The notes: generated by a model not told the origin, from the letters alone. Shown: positions 8,676 through 17,243, counted from the first letter of the stretch. The stretch is DNA of 64,000 nucleotides from Acidiflorens sp963847715 (GCA_963847715.1 CAWKAZ010000005.1:256009-320008), one strand, 5' to 3'. A program made the numbers and translations.

Positions 8676-9103
8676 GACTTCGGCTCCTCCTCTGCATCTT
8701 TAGCTTTCGATGATCGGGAACCAGACGTTCCCGCATCAGACAAGGGCTTGCGGCCCGCCCCATTCAGCAATTCCTCCGCTTTTAGACCGAGCCGCTGAAT
8801 CGTAGCCGAAATCCGCGGCCATTCCTCCGCGAGAAACTTCTGACGTTCGCCGGCGAGCAGTTTATTGTGGGCGTCGACTTTGACGAACATGCCCAACCCT
8901 CGACGGCTTTCGACCAGTTGCTCGTCCACCAGTTGCTGATAGCCCTTGAGGACCGTGAGCGGATTGACCCGATATTCAGCCGCGACCGTGCGCACGGACG
9001 GCAGAGGATCGCCTTCCTTGAGCACGCCGTCCAGGATCATCGCGACGACGCGGTCGCGAAGCTGGCGGTAAATCGGCTGATTATCGTTCCACTCACGGTC
9101 CAT
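8672..9103 (-). CDS. GntR-family transcriptional regulator, YtrA type
   Basis: 143 residues. The N-terminal winged helix is typical: PIYRQLRDRVVAMILDG, then LPSVRTVAAEYRVNPLTVLKGYQQLV. The short C-terminal helical tail, instead of a large ligand domain, is the hallmark of the YtrA subgroup. It is the first gene of the ABC operon, so autoregulation of the exporter is the likely role. The end is rich in Ser, Lys and Glu. Confidence 0.88.
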   Translation of the reverse strand: MDREWNDNQPIYRQLRDRVVAMILDGVLKEGDPLPSVRTVAAEYRVNPLTVLKGYQQLVDEQLVESRRGLGMFVKVDAHNKLLAGERQKFLAEEWPRISATIQRLGLKAEELLNGAGRKPLSDAGTSGSRSSKAKDAEEEPKS

Positions 9104-9150
9104 TGGTTTTTCACTCGGCCTTGCCAGACCTTACCAGAGATGCAGCGTCC

Positions 9151-9720
9151 TTAATTCGTTCTGTGCAGATCGAAATGCGCGTGAATCGGCTTGTCCTTCA
9201 TCATGAACGTCCAATCTTCGGTGTGATGGTTGGCGTCGATGAAAGTGAATACGGAATGGTGCATGTGGTACGCCGGGTCTCCGCTGATGTCCTTGAAGTC
9301 GAACTCGACCGTCTTGCCGTCGGGCGACATCTTGCCCGTCATGCGGGGGCGGTTGCCGGCATCGCAGTAGTGAACCAGTGTGAGTTGATCTCCGTCGAGA
9401 TACACCATCGAGACCGGATGGTCATACTTTGCCGGATCGAGCGGCGTTCCCGCTTCCTGCAATTCGTGCACGAGCGTGTTTCCCCTTGAGGTCACGCGCA
9501 TCGTGACGTGCAGCGGTTTGCCGTTCGACATCTCCGGCATCTCAGGTACGTTGACGGGCCCTTCCCACTCTCCCGCCAGGGTTTTGATGGTTGTGAAGGA
9601 TTTCTGTGCCTCGGTCGGCACAGTAGCCGCCGCGGGGGACATGTGCGCGTCATTCTGGGCAAAAGCGATGGTGGTGAGCGACAGCAAAATCAGAGACAGC
9701 GTAAATCGAAGGGTTTTCAT
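9151..9720 (-). CDS. Secreted beta-barrel-like hypothetical protein (DUF1579-like)
   Basis: 189 residues. ATG 9720 is preferred over ATG 9726 because AAGGAG then sits 7 nt away. The signal peptide ends near IAFAQ. The mature part opens with LAGEWEGP and contains alternating strand-like blocks and several histidines (YHMHHSVFTF, HAHFDLHR). The pattern resembles lipocalin-like DUF1579 proteins, but I am not certain. Metal or heme binding by the histidines is possible and untested. Confidence 0.6.
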   Translation of the reverse strand: MKTLRFTLSLILLSLTTIAFAQNDAHMSPAAATVPTEAQKSFTTIKTLAGEWEGPVNVPEMPEMSNGKPLHVTMRVTSRGNTLVHELQEAGTPLDPAKYDHPVSMVYLDGDQLTLVHYCDAGNRPRMTGKMSPDGKTVEFDFKDISGDPAYHMHHSVFTFIDANHHTEDWTFMMKDKPIHAHFDLHRTN

Positions 9721-9786
9721 GTTCATTCTCCTTGAGCTTTTTGCAGTCGAGTTTCGGTGCGCATCCGAATTCGGCCTCTAGGTGAT

Positions 9787-9872
9787 GTAGTAAACTACAA
9801 CACTAGTTAACTTGCAACTGTTTTCTTTACTGCCCTGGAATGCGGTTGGTAACGTTAGTAGAAACAACTACT
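9787..9872. promoter_or_regulatory. Candidate PadR-type operator pair
   Basis: Two inverted repeats of the same GTAG/CTAC character occur here: GTAGT-AA-ACTAC at 9787-9798, and AGTAG then CTACT at 9857-9872. They lie in the divergent promoter region between the secreted protein at 9720 and the PadR gene at 10005. A third related palindrome overlaps the PadR start. The shared half-site suggests one regulator binds all three. Confidence 0.4.
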
Positions 9873-9994
9873 TGCGAGTCATGTTGGCGGCCGGGGAAAA
9901 GACATCAATCGGGAAGGACCGCTCTTGATGTGGAAAAGCTCACTGCAATCGCCCACTTCCCAATTTAGTTTGCAGCCGGCTGCGAGCTGTGATA

Positions 9995-10029
9995 CTACTA
10001 CGTCATGCGAAGTACGCGCGACGTAGTAG
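9995..10029. promoter_or_regulatory. Inverted repeat over the padR start (candidate operator)
   Basis: CTACTACGTC (9995-10004) and its exact complement GACGTAGTAG (10020-10029) flank the PadR start codon at 10005. Binding here would block both transcription and translation initiation. It contains the GTAG/CTAC half-site of the two upstream repeats. Confidence 0.45.
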
Positions 10030-10343
10030 CGGCCGAGCCGGACTCCGAATTGGGGCAATTCTCCGATCCCCCGCTCCTCGTGCTGGCCAGCCTTGCGGGT
10101 GGTCCGAAGCACGGGCACGCCATGATCGAAGACATCGCTCGCCTTTGCGGAACCCATTTGGGTCCAGGAACGTTGTATGGGGCGATTGCCCGCCTGGAGC
10201 AGTTAGGCTGGATCGAACCGCTCCCGCCCGAAAATCGACGCCAGCCCTATCGAATTACTACGCAGGGTCTGCAGGTTCTCCGTGCAAGATTAAAAACGCT
10301 GCAACATTTCGCCAAGGCCGGACTCCGAAGGCTGGAGGCCTGA
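10005..10343 (+). CDS. PadR-family transcriptional regulator
   Basis: 112 residues with the PadR winged helix: LLVLASLAGGPKHGHAMIEDIARL, then LGPGTLYGAIARLEQLGWIE and YRITTQGLQVL. Members usually repress exporter or stress operons and bind small phenolics or drugs. It overlaps the next gene at TGATG, so the two are translationally coupled. Palindromes at and before its start suggest autorepression. Confidence 0.88.
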   Translation: MRSTRDVVAAEPDSELGQFSDPPLLVLASLAGGPKHGHAMIEDIARLCGTHLGPGTLYGAIARLEQLGWIEPLPPENRRQPYRITTQGLQVLRARLKTLQHFAKAGLRRLEA

Positions 10344-10846
10344 TGAACCGCATCGTTGCCCGACTGCTGACGCGACTCTATCCACGCGGCTGGCGAGCAC
10401 GCTATGGCGTGGAGTTCGAGACGCTGCTGCAAGATGGCCGAGGCGATCTGCGCACGTCGGCGAATGTCCTGTGGTCGGCGCTGCGCGAACGTGTGATCCC
10501 AACTCGAGGAGGCAATATGGATCAGCCTATCCAATCTTTCGGCACCATCATCCGGCGTCCGAGCGCGTTTCTTCCCATCGCCATGTCGCTTACCGCTCTG
10601 ATGATGCTGCTAGGAGCGATGGCTAGTTACCGGATGACGCACGGAACGTTCATCATCGCTCGTGAGCCCGACGAGGGCGCCATTGCTCATCTCTGGCAGA
10701 TACTGATGGCGGGGCAGATGCCGATCATTGCTTTCTTCGCCATCAAGTGGCTGCCGCGTTCTCCGAGACAGACGTTGAGTGTGCTCGCTCTGCATGTGGG
10801 AGCGGCGCTGGCATCGATGGCTCCCGTATTCTTTCTGAATTTGTAA
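10343..10846 (+). CDS. Membrane protein co-transcribed with padR
   Basis: 167 residues from ATG 10343, which shares bases with the padR stop. The start RLLTRLYPRGWRARYGVEFETLL resembles the cytoplasmic leader of permease-like proteins encoded beside acidobacterial padR genes. Three hydrophobic segments follow (about residues 69-88, 104-122 and 131-166). It has no ATPase partner here. The function is unknown; a membrane target or partner of the PadR response is likely. Confidence 0.7.
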   Translation: MNRIVARLLTRLYPRGWRARYGVEFETLLQDGRGDLRTSANVLWSALRERVIPTRGGNMDQPIQSFGTIIRRPSAFLPIAMSLTALMMLLGAMASYRMTHGTFIIAREPDEGAIAHLWQILMAGQMPIIAFFAIKWLPRSPRQTLSVLALHVGAALASMAPVFFLNL

Positions 10847-10901
10847 AGAAACAATCGCAATAGGTAATTCCGACCCTCAATCTCGGTCGAAAGGGGTTAG
10901 C

Positions 10902-10932
10902 TGAGACCTGACAGCTGAGAGCCGACAGCTAT
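10902..10932. repeat. Degenerate 7-bp tandem array
   Basis: Four consecutive heptamers of the type TGAGACC/TGACAGC lie in the gap between two convergent genes, ending 4 bp from the LmbE-type gene stop. This is one member of the array family described in the findings. Confidence 0.6.
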
Positions 10933-10935
10933 TAC

Positions 10936-11724
10936 TCAGATCGACTTCACCGGAATGGTCATTACGTCCTCGACCAGTCCGACTTCTTTCTGGATGAACG
11001 GCTCGGCGTAGGTGACGCCGCCTAGCATTCCATAGAAGCGCGCCATCGACTCCACGCGTGCGCGAATCTCAGCCTGTGCTGGAAAGATTCCGCTGCCTGC
11101 CTGCTGGTCGCTGAATTGGGATTTGTATGCCATCAGCGATGCCAGCCGAGTTTCGAACTGGTCGGTAATGTCCACGACGAACGAGGGCCGTACGTCGCGG
11201 TAAAGACTGGCGTAGATAATCTTGAAAGGCCGATGAGGCGCAGCAGAATCGGCGACGGGGTCACTGAGAACTGACGACTGAGAACTGACAGCTAACTTCG
11301 CCAATCCCGATAAGAACGCAGCTTCATACCCGAGCACCGAAGCAGTGTAGTGATCCGGATGCCGTCCCTCCCAGTAGGGAAGAATCAGGACACGCGGCCG
11401 CACTTCGCGGAGCACGCGCACGACTTTCAGGCGATTCTCCCAGGTATTTTCGACACGTCCGTCGGAAATATCGAGCGCTTGCCGCCACGAAACTTTCAAA
11501 ATCCGTGCGGCTTCCTCAGCTTCGCGCGCACGATCTTCCGCGGAGCCGCGAGTCCCCATCTCTCCCTGGGTGAGGTCGAGAATACCGGTGCGGTATCCGC
11601 GCTCGGCCATCTTGAGCAAGGTGCCGCCGCAGGTTTGTTCTACGTCGTCGCGGTGAGCGGCAAGGGCGAGAAGGTCAAGGGAGTCGCTGGTCGTTGGTCG
11701 TTTGTCGTTGGGCATGTTGGGCAA
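10936..11724 (-). CDS. bshB1: LmbE/PIG-L deacetylase, BshB1-like
   Basis: 262 residues. The zinc-site motif is AAHRDDVEQTCGGTL near residue 22 (usual form AHPDD, here Arg replaces Pro), with the second part at GRHPDHYTAS. The ending GVTYAEPFI is typical of BshB1, which deacetylates GlcNAc-malate in bacillithiol synthesis. Both the first 15 codons and residues about 145-153 (AVSSQSSVLS) are encoded by 7-bp tandem arrays. The start at 11724 is therefore uncertain; translation may begin nearer LDLLALAAHRDD. Confidence 0.8.
   Translation of the reverse strand: MPNMPNDKRPTTSDSLDLLALAAHRDDVEQTCGGTLLKMAERGYRTGILDLTQGEMGTRGSAEDRAREAEEAARILKVSWRQALDISDGRVENTWENRLKVVRVLREVRPRVLILPYWEGRHPDHYTASVLGYEAAFLSGLAKLAVSSQSSVLSDPVADSAAPHRPFKIIYASLYRDVRPSFVVDITDQFETRLASLMAYKSQFSDQQAGSGIFPAQAEIRARVESMARFYGMLGGVTYAEPFIQKEVGLVEDVMTIPVKSI
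11265..11299. repeat. 7-bp tandem array inside the bshB1-like coding region
   Basis: Units TGAGAAC, TGACGAC, TGAGAAC and TGACAGC follow each other without gaps and encode SSQSSVLS in frame. The motif is nearly the same as the intergenic array at 10902-10932, so this looks like an array inserted into a surface loop without breaking the frame. Confidence 0.6.
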
Positions 11725-11789
11725 GCTACAGGCTATCTCTTTTTCACTACGGTCTTAGCTAACGACGAGCGACTAACGACCAACGACTG
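11686..11789. repeat. Pair of inverted 7-bp arrays
   Basis: The left arm (about 11686-11712) repeats TCGTTGG-type heptamers, and the right arm (about 11760-11789) repeats CGACTAA-type heptamers that are its complement. The left arm encodes the first residues of the LmbE-type protein and the right arm ends at the ABC permease stop. Together they could form a long imperfect hairpin in the intergenic RNA. Confidence 0.55.
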
Positions 11790-11792
11790 CTT

Positions 11793-12617
11793 CTACGCTA
11801 CCGGCTTCGTGGTGCGCCGGTTCGCCAGCATGAAGGCCAGGCCGAACATGAAGAGTGCGAACAGCACGAGCGTCAGAATCGAGGCGGTCAGCGAGAACGC
11901 GCTCGGAGCATCCGGATACATCAATTTGCGCAGCGCCTCGACGCCGTAGGTCAGAGGGTTGGCGTACATGATGGCGCGCATCCATCCGGAGGCACCCGAA
12001 AGAGGAAAGAGCGCTCCCGAAAGCAGCCACAAGGGAATCAGAAACAGATTGATGATTGCATGAAAAGCTTGTGTCGAATCGAGTGGCCAGGCAATCGCGA
12101 AGCCGAGCGCGGTCAGGGCAAATGAAACCAGGAAGACAGTCAGGACGATGAGGCCGAACGAAGCAAAGGTAAACTGCACGCCAACCAGCGGCGCGAAGAT
12201 GAGGAAAATCAATCCTTGCGCAGCGGCGAGCGTTGTGCCGCCAAGAACTTTTCCTAACACAATGGCCGCGCGAGGCACGGGAGCAACCATCACTGAAAGC
12301 AGGAAGCCCTCGTTGCGATCTTCAATCACCGACATCATGGTAAAAATCGCGGTGAAGAGCACGATCATCACCAGCGTGCCGGGATAGAAATAATTCAAGT
12401 AATGTTGCTGGCCGGCCGATCCTCCCGAGCGAAACGAAGTACCGAAGCCGGATCCGATCACGATCCAAAACAGAAGCGGGGAGGCGATCACGCCCACCAC
12501 GCGTGCCTTCTGCCGGTAGAAACGCACAATTTCGCGCCACCAGAGAGTAAATGCAGGAAGAATGACTCCAGCCGACGCTGGCGAAGTAACGGGCAAAGTT
12601 GCCGCTTGGGTTGCCAT
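11793..12617 (-). CDS. ABC-2 type transporter permease
   Basis: 274 residues from ATG 12617 (AAGAG upstream); the frame extends to 12725 but without family sequence. Six membrane segments and the ABC-2 landmarks are visible: FTLWWREIVRFYRQKARVVG at the start, the long periplasmic loop around 50-75, EDRNEGFLLSVMVAPVPR, and NPLTYGVEALR near the end. It probably pairs with the DrrA-like ATPase at 14670-15707, which is separated from it by an MFS gene. The substrate is unknown; lipids or drugs are typical. Confidence 0.85.
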   Translation of the reverse strand: MATQAATLPVTSPASAGVILPAFTLWWREIVRFYRQKARVVGVIASPLLFWIVIGSGFGTSFRSGGSAGQQHYLNYFYPGTLVMIVLFTAIFTMMSVIEDRNEGFLLSVMVAPVPRAAIVLGKVLGGTTLAAAQGLIFLIFAPLVGVQFTFASFGLIVLTVFLVSFALTALGFAIAWPLDSTQAFHAIINLFLIPLWLLSGALFPLSGASGWMRAIMYANPLTYGVEALRKLMYPDAPSAFSLTASILTLVLFALFMFGLAFMLANRRTTKPVA

Positions 12618-12662
12618 CTCTTTTAGTTTAGCAGCGTTCCGCGGTCTCGAAAATCGTAGGAC

Positions 12663-14027
12663 ATGGCCACGGGCTGTTATAGGATGAGCTACCTCGCCAT
12701 GGGCTCCCGCGATTCCGCCAGCCAATCGGACCTTTCCCGCACTCTGGTCGGAGTGCTGATTCTGCTATGGCTGTCGGTCTTTCTGAACTACATCGACCGC
12801 AGCAATCTTTCCATTGCCGCACCGCAGTTGAAGCTGGAATTGGGTCTTTCCGCAACGCAGCTTGGCGTGCTGCTTTCGGCTTTCTTCTGGACCTACGCCT
12901 GCCTGCAGATTCCTGCCGGCTGGCTGGTCGATCACCTCGATGTCAAATGGGTATTCGCGACAGGCTTCTGTATTTGGTCAGCGGCGACCGCTGTTACGGG
13001 AATCCTGCATAGCTTTGCGGCGCTGCTTGCGGTGCGAATCGTGCTTGGGCTTGGAGAATCCGTCGCCTACCCGTCGTATTCGAAAATCATCGCCAACCAT
13101 TTCCCGCTGGCACGCCGCGGCTTCGCGAATTCGATTGTGGCCTCGGGCCTGTGTTTCGGACCGAGCTTCGGAATGCTGTTTGGTGGCACGTTGATGGGAC
13201 GTTTCGGCTGGCGTCCGTTCTTCCTGATTCTCGGTTCGGTCAGTTTGCTATGGGTCGTGCCTTGGTCGCTCTGGATGCCGCGTGCCAGATCAACCGCGGA
13301 CGTAAGCACCGATACTGTCCGATCGACCGGCCCGGGCCTTCTGGAAATCGTGGCGCGCCGGGCCTGGGTAGCAACTGCTCTAGGTTTGTTTTGCGGAAAC
13401 TATGTGAACTATTTTCTGCTTACATGGCTCCCGTATTACCTCGTGCGTGAGCGCGGCTTTTCGATGACCGGGATGGCCAAGATCGGCGGCGCGATCATGC
13501 TGACGGCCGCGCTTTCTGCGATCGCGAGCGGCAAGATTTCCGACCGCTGGATTGCGGCTGGTGCGACCACGACGCGGGTCCGTGGCGGATTCATGGTCAC
13601 AGGAAGTTTGGTGGTCGGCGCATTCTTCATGGCTGCTGCATTTGCGCCACGCAACCTCTCCGTGGGATTGCTGATGCTGGCGGGCATCGGCTTCGGTATG
13701 GTCAGCGCCAACACATGGGCGATCAGCCAATCGCTTGCTGGTCCGCAGGCCGCAGGGCGCTGGGTGGGTGCGCAAAACTTTATCGGTAACCTCTCCGGTG
13801 CCGTGGCTCCCGCGCTCACGGGAGTCCTCGTGGATCGCACCGGACACTTCTTCTGGCCCTTCATCATTACTGGACTGGTCGCGTGGTTGGGATCGGCTGT
13901 GTGGGCGTTCTTGTTGGGACCGATTGAGCCCGTGGTGTGGAAGATGAAACCGGGCATTGTGGGGTCTGCGGATAATCACCAGGCAGGGTTAATTCCGGCG
14001 GGTAGTGGGGCGGCGGGCAAAGGCTAG
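12663..14027 (+). CDS. MFS transporter, anion:cation symporter (ACS) type
   Basis: About 454 residues with 12 membrane helices. ACS-family hallmarks are NYIDRSNLSIAAP in helix 1, GWLVDHLDVKWVFATGF in the 2-3 loop, and LGLGESVAYPSYSKIIANHFP. These carriers usually import hexuronates, galactonate or other organic acids with protons. The start is uncertain among ATG 12663, 12684 and 12699. It diverges from the ABC permease with only 45 bp between the starts, so the two promoters must overlap. Confidence 0.85.
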   Translation: MATGCYRMSYLAMGSRDSASQSDLSRTLVGVLILLWLSVFLNYIDRSNLSIAAPQLKLELGLSATQLGVLLSAFFWTYACLQIPAGWLVDHLDVKWVFATGFCIWSAATAVTGILHSFAALLAVRIVLGLGESVAYPSYSKIIANHFPLARRGFANSIVASGLCFGPSFGMLFGGTLMGRFGWRPFFLILGSVSLLWVVPWSLWMPRARSTADVSTDTVRSTGPGLLEIVARRAWVATALGLFCGNYVNYFLLTWLPYYLVRERGFSMTGMAKIGGAIMLTAALSAIASGKISDRWIAAGATTTRVRGGFMVTGSLVVGAFFMAAAFAPRNLSVGLLMLAGIGFGMVSANTWAISQSLAGPQAAGRWVGAQNFIGNLSGAVAPALTGVLVDRTGHFFWPFIITGLVAWLGSAVWAFLLGPIEPVVWKMKPGIVGSADNHQAGLIPAGSGAAGKG

Positions 14028-14054
14028 ACAGTCCCTAGAATTCAGTCAAATCTA

Positions 14055-14468
14055 CTAGGGTCTCCTTCGAATGCCCGACACGATGTCCCAGACCTGCTTC
14101 ATGTCTGGATCGGTCGCAAGAATTACCACTTCGAGCCCGCCTGTCGACTTGCAGTGCCAGCCGACCGGCTCCAAATCGGGGATTCCACCGCTGTTTACCT
14201 TCTTGCCGCCCGTGCACAGAAGGGAATCACCATCGAGGTCGAGTGTCCGCTGCGAGTCAGGGTCGTCGCCACGTTTCTTGAGCCAATCCGCTTTGAGGGA
14301 GCTCACTCGATTCAGGGAATCCAAAGAAACCGGCGTTCCAGGGCGAAGTCCGACAGAAGCGTGCAGTTTTATCCGCTGAAATGGAGTGTAGTCATCGGTG
14401 CGAAGATCTACGAGTACCTGTTGCCCGTCGCCTCGGTCTTCCGCATACCATGTGGTTGGAACCGGCAC
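14055..14468 (-). CDS. Hypothetical protein, start uncertain
   Basis: 137 residues from GTG 14468. The same frame stays open upstream to about 14606 and reads plausible protein (RTPIKAQIWHFRHG and VGGYSVPVPTTWY), but contains no ATG, GTG or TTG there. Either translation starts at a rare codon or a small upstream frameshift removed the start. No known domain is recognized. A hydrophobic stretch just before the RTPIKAQIW segment would suit a membrane anchor. The product may be envelope-associated. Confidence 0.5.
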   Translation of the reverse strand: MPVPTTWYAEDRGDGQQVLVDLRTDDYTPFQRIKLHASVGLRPGTPVSLDSLNRVSSLKADWLKKRGDDPDSQRTLDLDGDSLLCTGGKKVNSGGIPDLEPVGWHCKSTGGLEVVILATDPDMKQVWDIVSGIRRRP

Positions 14469-14669
14469 CGAGTAGCCACCGACGGTGGTGGACGTGCCAT
14501 GACGAAAATGCCAGATCTGAGCTTTGATCGGAGTGCGAAAGTTATAGACCAGGCAAATAACCCGAAGCAGCGGCCAAAGCGAGGGCTGCAGTTCTGAGCC
14601 ATGAGGGATTCATGCCTGATTCCTTCTCGGAGCCACTCACCTGCAAATACGTTTCAGATGCGACCGCTG

Positions 14670-15707
14670 CTAGTGCTTCTTCGCGGTCTTTTTCTTCTTG
14701 CCTGTCTCTGCTGCCGCTTCCGTCTCTTCGCTCCAGAAGCGGTGCCCGGTGCGATGGATGAACACATCTTCGAGCGTCGGCTTGCTCACACTGAGCGACT
14801 GAATCTCTCCCGGAAAAGCTTCGACCACGTCGGGAACGAAACGGTGTCCATTCTCAATCTCGATTCGCACGCGACCGTCCATGACCGTGGCGTCGACGGG
14901 AAACTTTGTACGAATGCGATCGGCGAGCGACTGCGGGTCGCGCGCTTCGAGCAGAATGACATCGCCGCCAATTTCGCGGGTCAAAGCTTCCGGCGTGCCT
15001 AGCGCCATCAAGTTGCCTTCATTCAGGATGGCAAGCCGGTCGCAGCGCTCCGCTTCTTCCATCAGGTGCGTGGTTACGATCACCGATACGCGTTCCTGAT
15101 CGCGAAGGATCTGCAGATATTGCCAAAGGTCACGACGCGCGCCGGGATCGAGGCCGGTAGTCGGCTCGTCCAGCAGCAAAACCTCAGGGTGATGGAGCAG
15201 GCCCTTAGCGAGTTCGATGCGCCGCTGCATGCCGCCGGAAAAAGTCTCCACCAGGTCTGACGCGCGGTCGAGAAGCCCAACCCGGGTGAGGATTTCGTTA
15301 ATGCGCTGCTTGAGGTCGGAGCCGCGCAGGCCGTAAAGATGTCCCTGATGCCAGAGATTTTCGTAGGCCGTGAGTTTCGGATCAACGCTCTGCGCTTGAA
15401 AAACGACGCCAATGTGACGGCGGAGCGCTCCGGGTTCGCGGACGGCATCGAGTCCGGCAATCGTGGCGGTTCCCGATGTCGGCACCATGAGAGTCGAAAG
15501 AATCCGGAATAGAGTGGTCTTGCCGCTGCCGTTCGGCCCCAGCAGTCCGAAGAGTTCGGCTGGCTGCACATCGAAGGAAACGCCTTTGAGCGCGGCGCGG
15601 TCCTGATAGCGATGGACGAGATCGCGAACCGAAATGATCGCCGGACTTGCCAGAATGGCAGGCTTAGCGGGCGAAGCTAGGTCAACTGTTGTTGAGTTTG
15701 GAGTCAC
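14670..15707 (-). CDS. ABC transporter ATP-binding protein (DrrA-like)
   Basis: 345 residues. Walker A GPNGSGKTT near residue 57, Q-loop VVFQAQS, signature FSGGMQRR, Walker B VLLLDEPTTGLDPG and H-loop VTTHLMEEAERC are all intact. The C-terminal domain of about 100 residues with VSKPTLEDVFIHRTG is characteristic of the DrrA/NodI exporter group. The end is a lysine-rich tail (GKKKKTAKKH). The likely permease partner is the ABC-2 gene at 11793-12617. Confidence 0.9.
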   Translation of the reverse strand: MTPNSTTVDLASPAKPAILASPAIISVRDLVHRYQDRAALKGVSFDVQPAELFGLLGPNGSGKTTLFRILSTLMVPTSGTATIAGLDAVREPGALRRHIGVVFQAQSVDPKLTAYENLWHQGHLYGLRGSDLKQRINEILTRVGLLDRASDLVETFSGGMQRRIELAKGLLHHPEVLLLDEPTTGLDPGARRDLWQYLQILRDQERVSVIVTTHLMEEAERCDRLAILNEGNLMALGTPEALTREIGGDVILLEARDPQSLADRIRTKFPVDATVMDGRVRIEIENGHRFVPDVVEAFPGEIQSLSVSKPTLEDVFIHRTGHRFWSEETEAAAETGKKKKTAKKH

Positions 15708-15780
15708 AGACCAGTTTACGCCGGAAGATTAGAGATTAACATCCGACTAACACGGAGAACTATTCATAATTGTTGAATCG

Positions 15781-16716
15781 CTACGCGGCGACGGGATCCC
15801 GATCGCGCCCGGGCACCCGTTCTTCATAAGCGACGGGTACGTGCCGCCAAACTTGTATGGCAAGAACGACGGTCGTCGCGAGCAGCAAGGCCCCGACGGC
15901 GACGTGGACAACGGTCGAAATCACCATCGGAAGTTCAGGTTGCGCGGCGTCGCGCCCCCACATCACGCGGGTGATGAAGGCAAGAAAACCGAGGCAGAGT
16001 TGCGCCACCATCAGTCCAAGCATGGTGACGGCCGGACGGCGGACTGCGAGAACTTGCGGGTAAGCCGAGATCGCACGAACCGCAGTCCAGGAAAGAACAA
16101 TCGCCACGACGCCAGCATTGACGACGTGCGGCCACCAACTCATGCCGTGGTGGCGGAACATGGCGCCGAGAATTAATTGCACGTAGAGCACGAAAATGGA
16201 AAGCACCGTCAGGGTGAACAGGGCGGGGCGCCGTTGGTCGAGCTCCGCCCGCGGGTGTTCCTCGACCCAGCGGCGTCCGGTGAAAAGCGCGATCGAAACC
16301 GCGATGCAAAAGAAAGTTTGCGCCACGGCGGCGTGCGCTGACGAGACCCATGGCGGCTGGAACAATAGGACCGTGAGCCCTCCGAGGATTGCCTGCGTGA
16401 TCACGGTTCCCAGGGCCGCGATTCCCAGCCACTTCATCCAGCGGCGGCGCTCAGCGAAGAATGTCCAGGTTGCGATCGAGATAGTCAGCAGGATGATCGA
16501 GCCGGCGATGGCGCGATGGCTCCATTCGTATTGCACTCCGCCGTGGAGTGGTGGCACGCTGAATGAACCGAAAGATCTGGGCCAGTCGGGAATGGACAAG
16601 CCGGCATCGTTGCTGGTGACCAGGGCACCGGCAATGATGAGAATAAAAGTGGCGCACGCGGTAAATACGGCGAACCTGTGCAGTCCGCGGTTGTACGGAA
16701 TTTCGATGCCCTTCAG
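15781..16716 (-). CDS. ctaA: Heme A synthase (CtaA/COX15 family)
   Basis: About 311 residues, eight membrane helices. Motifs: SNDAGLSIPDWPRSFG, EWSHRAIAGS, HAAVAQTFFC and VVHVAVGALLL, which place the four heme-ligand histidines. It oxidizes heme O to heme A for cytochrome oxidase. The first ordinary start codon in frame (TTG 16599) falls inside the conserved AGLSIPDW motif, so translation must begin earlier. Upstream the frame has only CTG 16716 or ATT as possible starts, then TAG at 16741-16743, nine codons after an in-frame ATG 16770. I use CTG 16716 provisionally. Confidence 0.8.
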   Translation of the reverse strand: MKGIEIPYNRGLHRFAVFTACATFILIIAGALVTSNDAGLSIPDWPRSFGSFSVPPLHGGVQYEWSHRAIAGSIILLTISIATWTFFAERRRWMKWLGIAALGTVITQAILGGLTVLLFQPPWVSSAHAAVAQTFFCIAVSIALFTGRRWVEEHPRAELDQRRPALFTLTVLSIFVLYVQLILGAMFRHHGMSWWPHVVNAGVVAIVLSWTAVRAISAYPQVLAVRRPAVTMLGLMVAQLCLGFLAFITRVMWGRDAAQPELPMVISTVVHVAVGALLLATTVVLAIQVWRHVPVAYEERVPGRDRDPVAA

Positions 16717-16823
16717 GATAGGCCCCCTGGAAACCGGCGACTAGCCGCCCTTTCGTTGCCGAAAACTCATTAGTTTATCAGAGGGCGAACAGAAGGGCAG
16801 CGGAAGAATTGTCCAGATGTGGC

Positions 16824-17243
16824 TCAATTGGAGCGGAACGGGTTCACAATGCGAATGCCGTCAATCTCGCGACCGTCCTGGAAGTCTTCGGAGAGAAGAA
16901 CGCGACAGCCAGACTGTTGGGCGGTTCGCAGGACCATCGCGTCCCAAAAGGAAAACCCATGCAGACGATGCAGATCAATAGCGGCGATGATATCGGGAAC
17001 TTGCGGCACGGCCACGTCCAATTCGGCCAGCAGTTCAACTTTGCGCCGCGCAATCCGGGGATCGACACCTAGTTTGCGTGTGGCGTTGACGAAGTATTCC
17101 TGCAGCACCTGCAACGAAACGACACCAGTTCCAGATTGCCTATGTTCGGCCACAAGATGTCTCGAGGTTTGCTGCTTCCGAGGTGCGGATTCGTCGTCCG
17201 CATAGAGCAGGACGTTGGTGTCAAAGAAGCTACGAACGCTCAT
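16824..17243 (-). CDS. PIN-domain toxin, VapC-like
   Basis: 139 residues with the PIN nuclease acidic residues in place: FFDTNVLLYADD (Asp near residue 8), QEYF (Glu near 49), FWDAMVL (Asp near 101) and LLSEDFQDG. VapC toxins cleave tRNA or rRNA. It overlaps the upstream antitoxin gene by 14 bp and is probably translated with it. The full length and intact acidic residues suggest it is active. Confidence 0.85.
   Translation of the reverse strand: MSVRSFFDTNVLLYADDESAPRKQQTSRHLVAEHRQSGTGVVSLQVLQEYFVNATRKLGVDPRIARRKVELLAELDVAVPQVPDIIAAIDLHRLHGFSFWDAMVLRTAQQSGCRVLLSEDFQDGREIDGIRIVNPFRSN

Noticed and set aside
13380..13979. Overlapping minus-strand frames within the ACS transporter
   Set aside because: They mirror the MFS gene and are Arg/His-rich with no domain or ribosome site.
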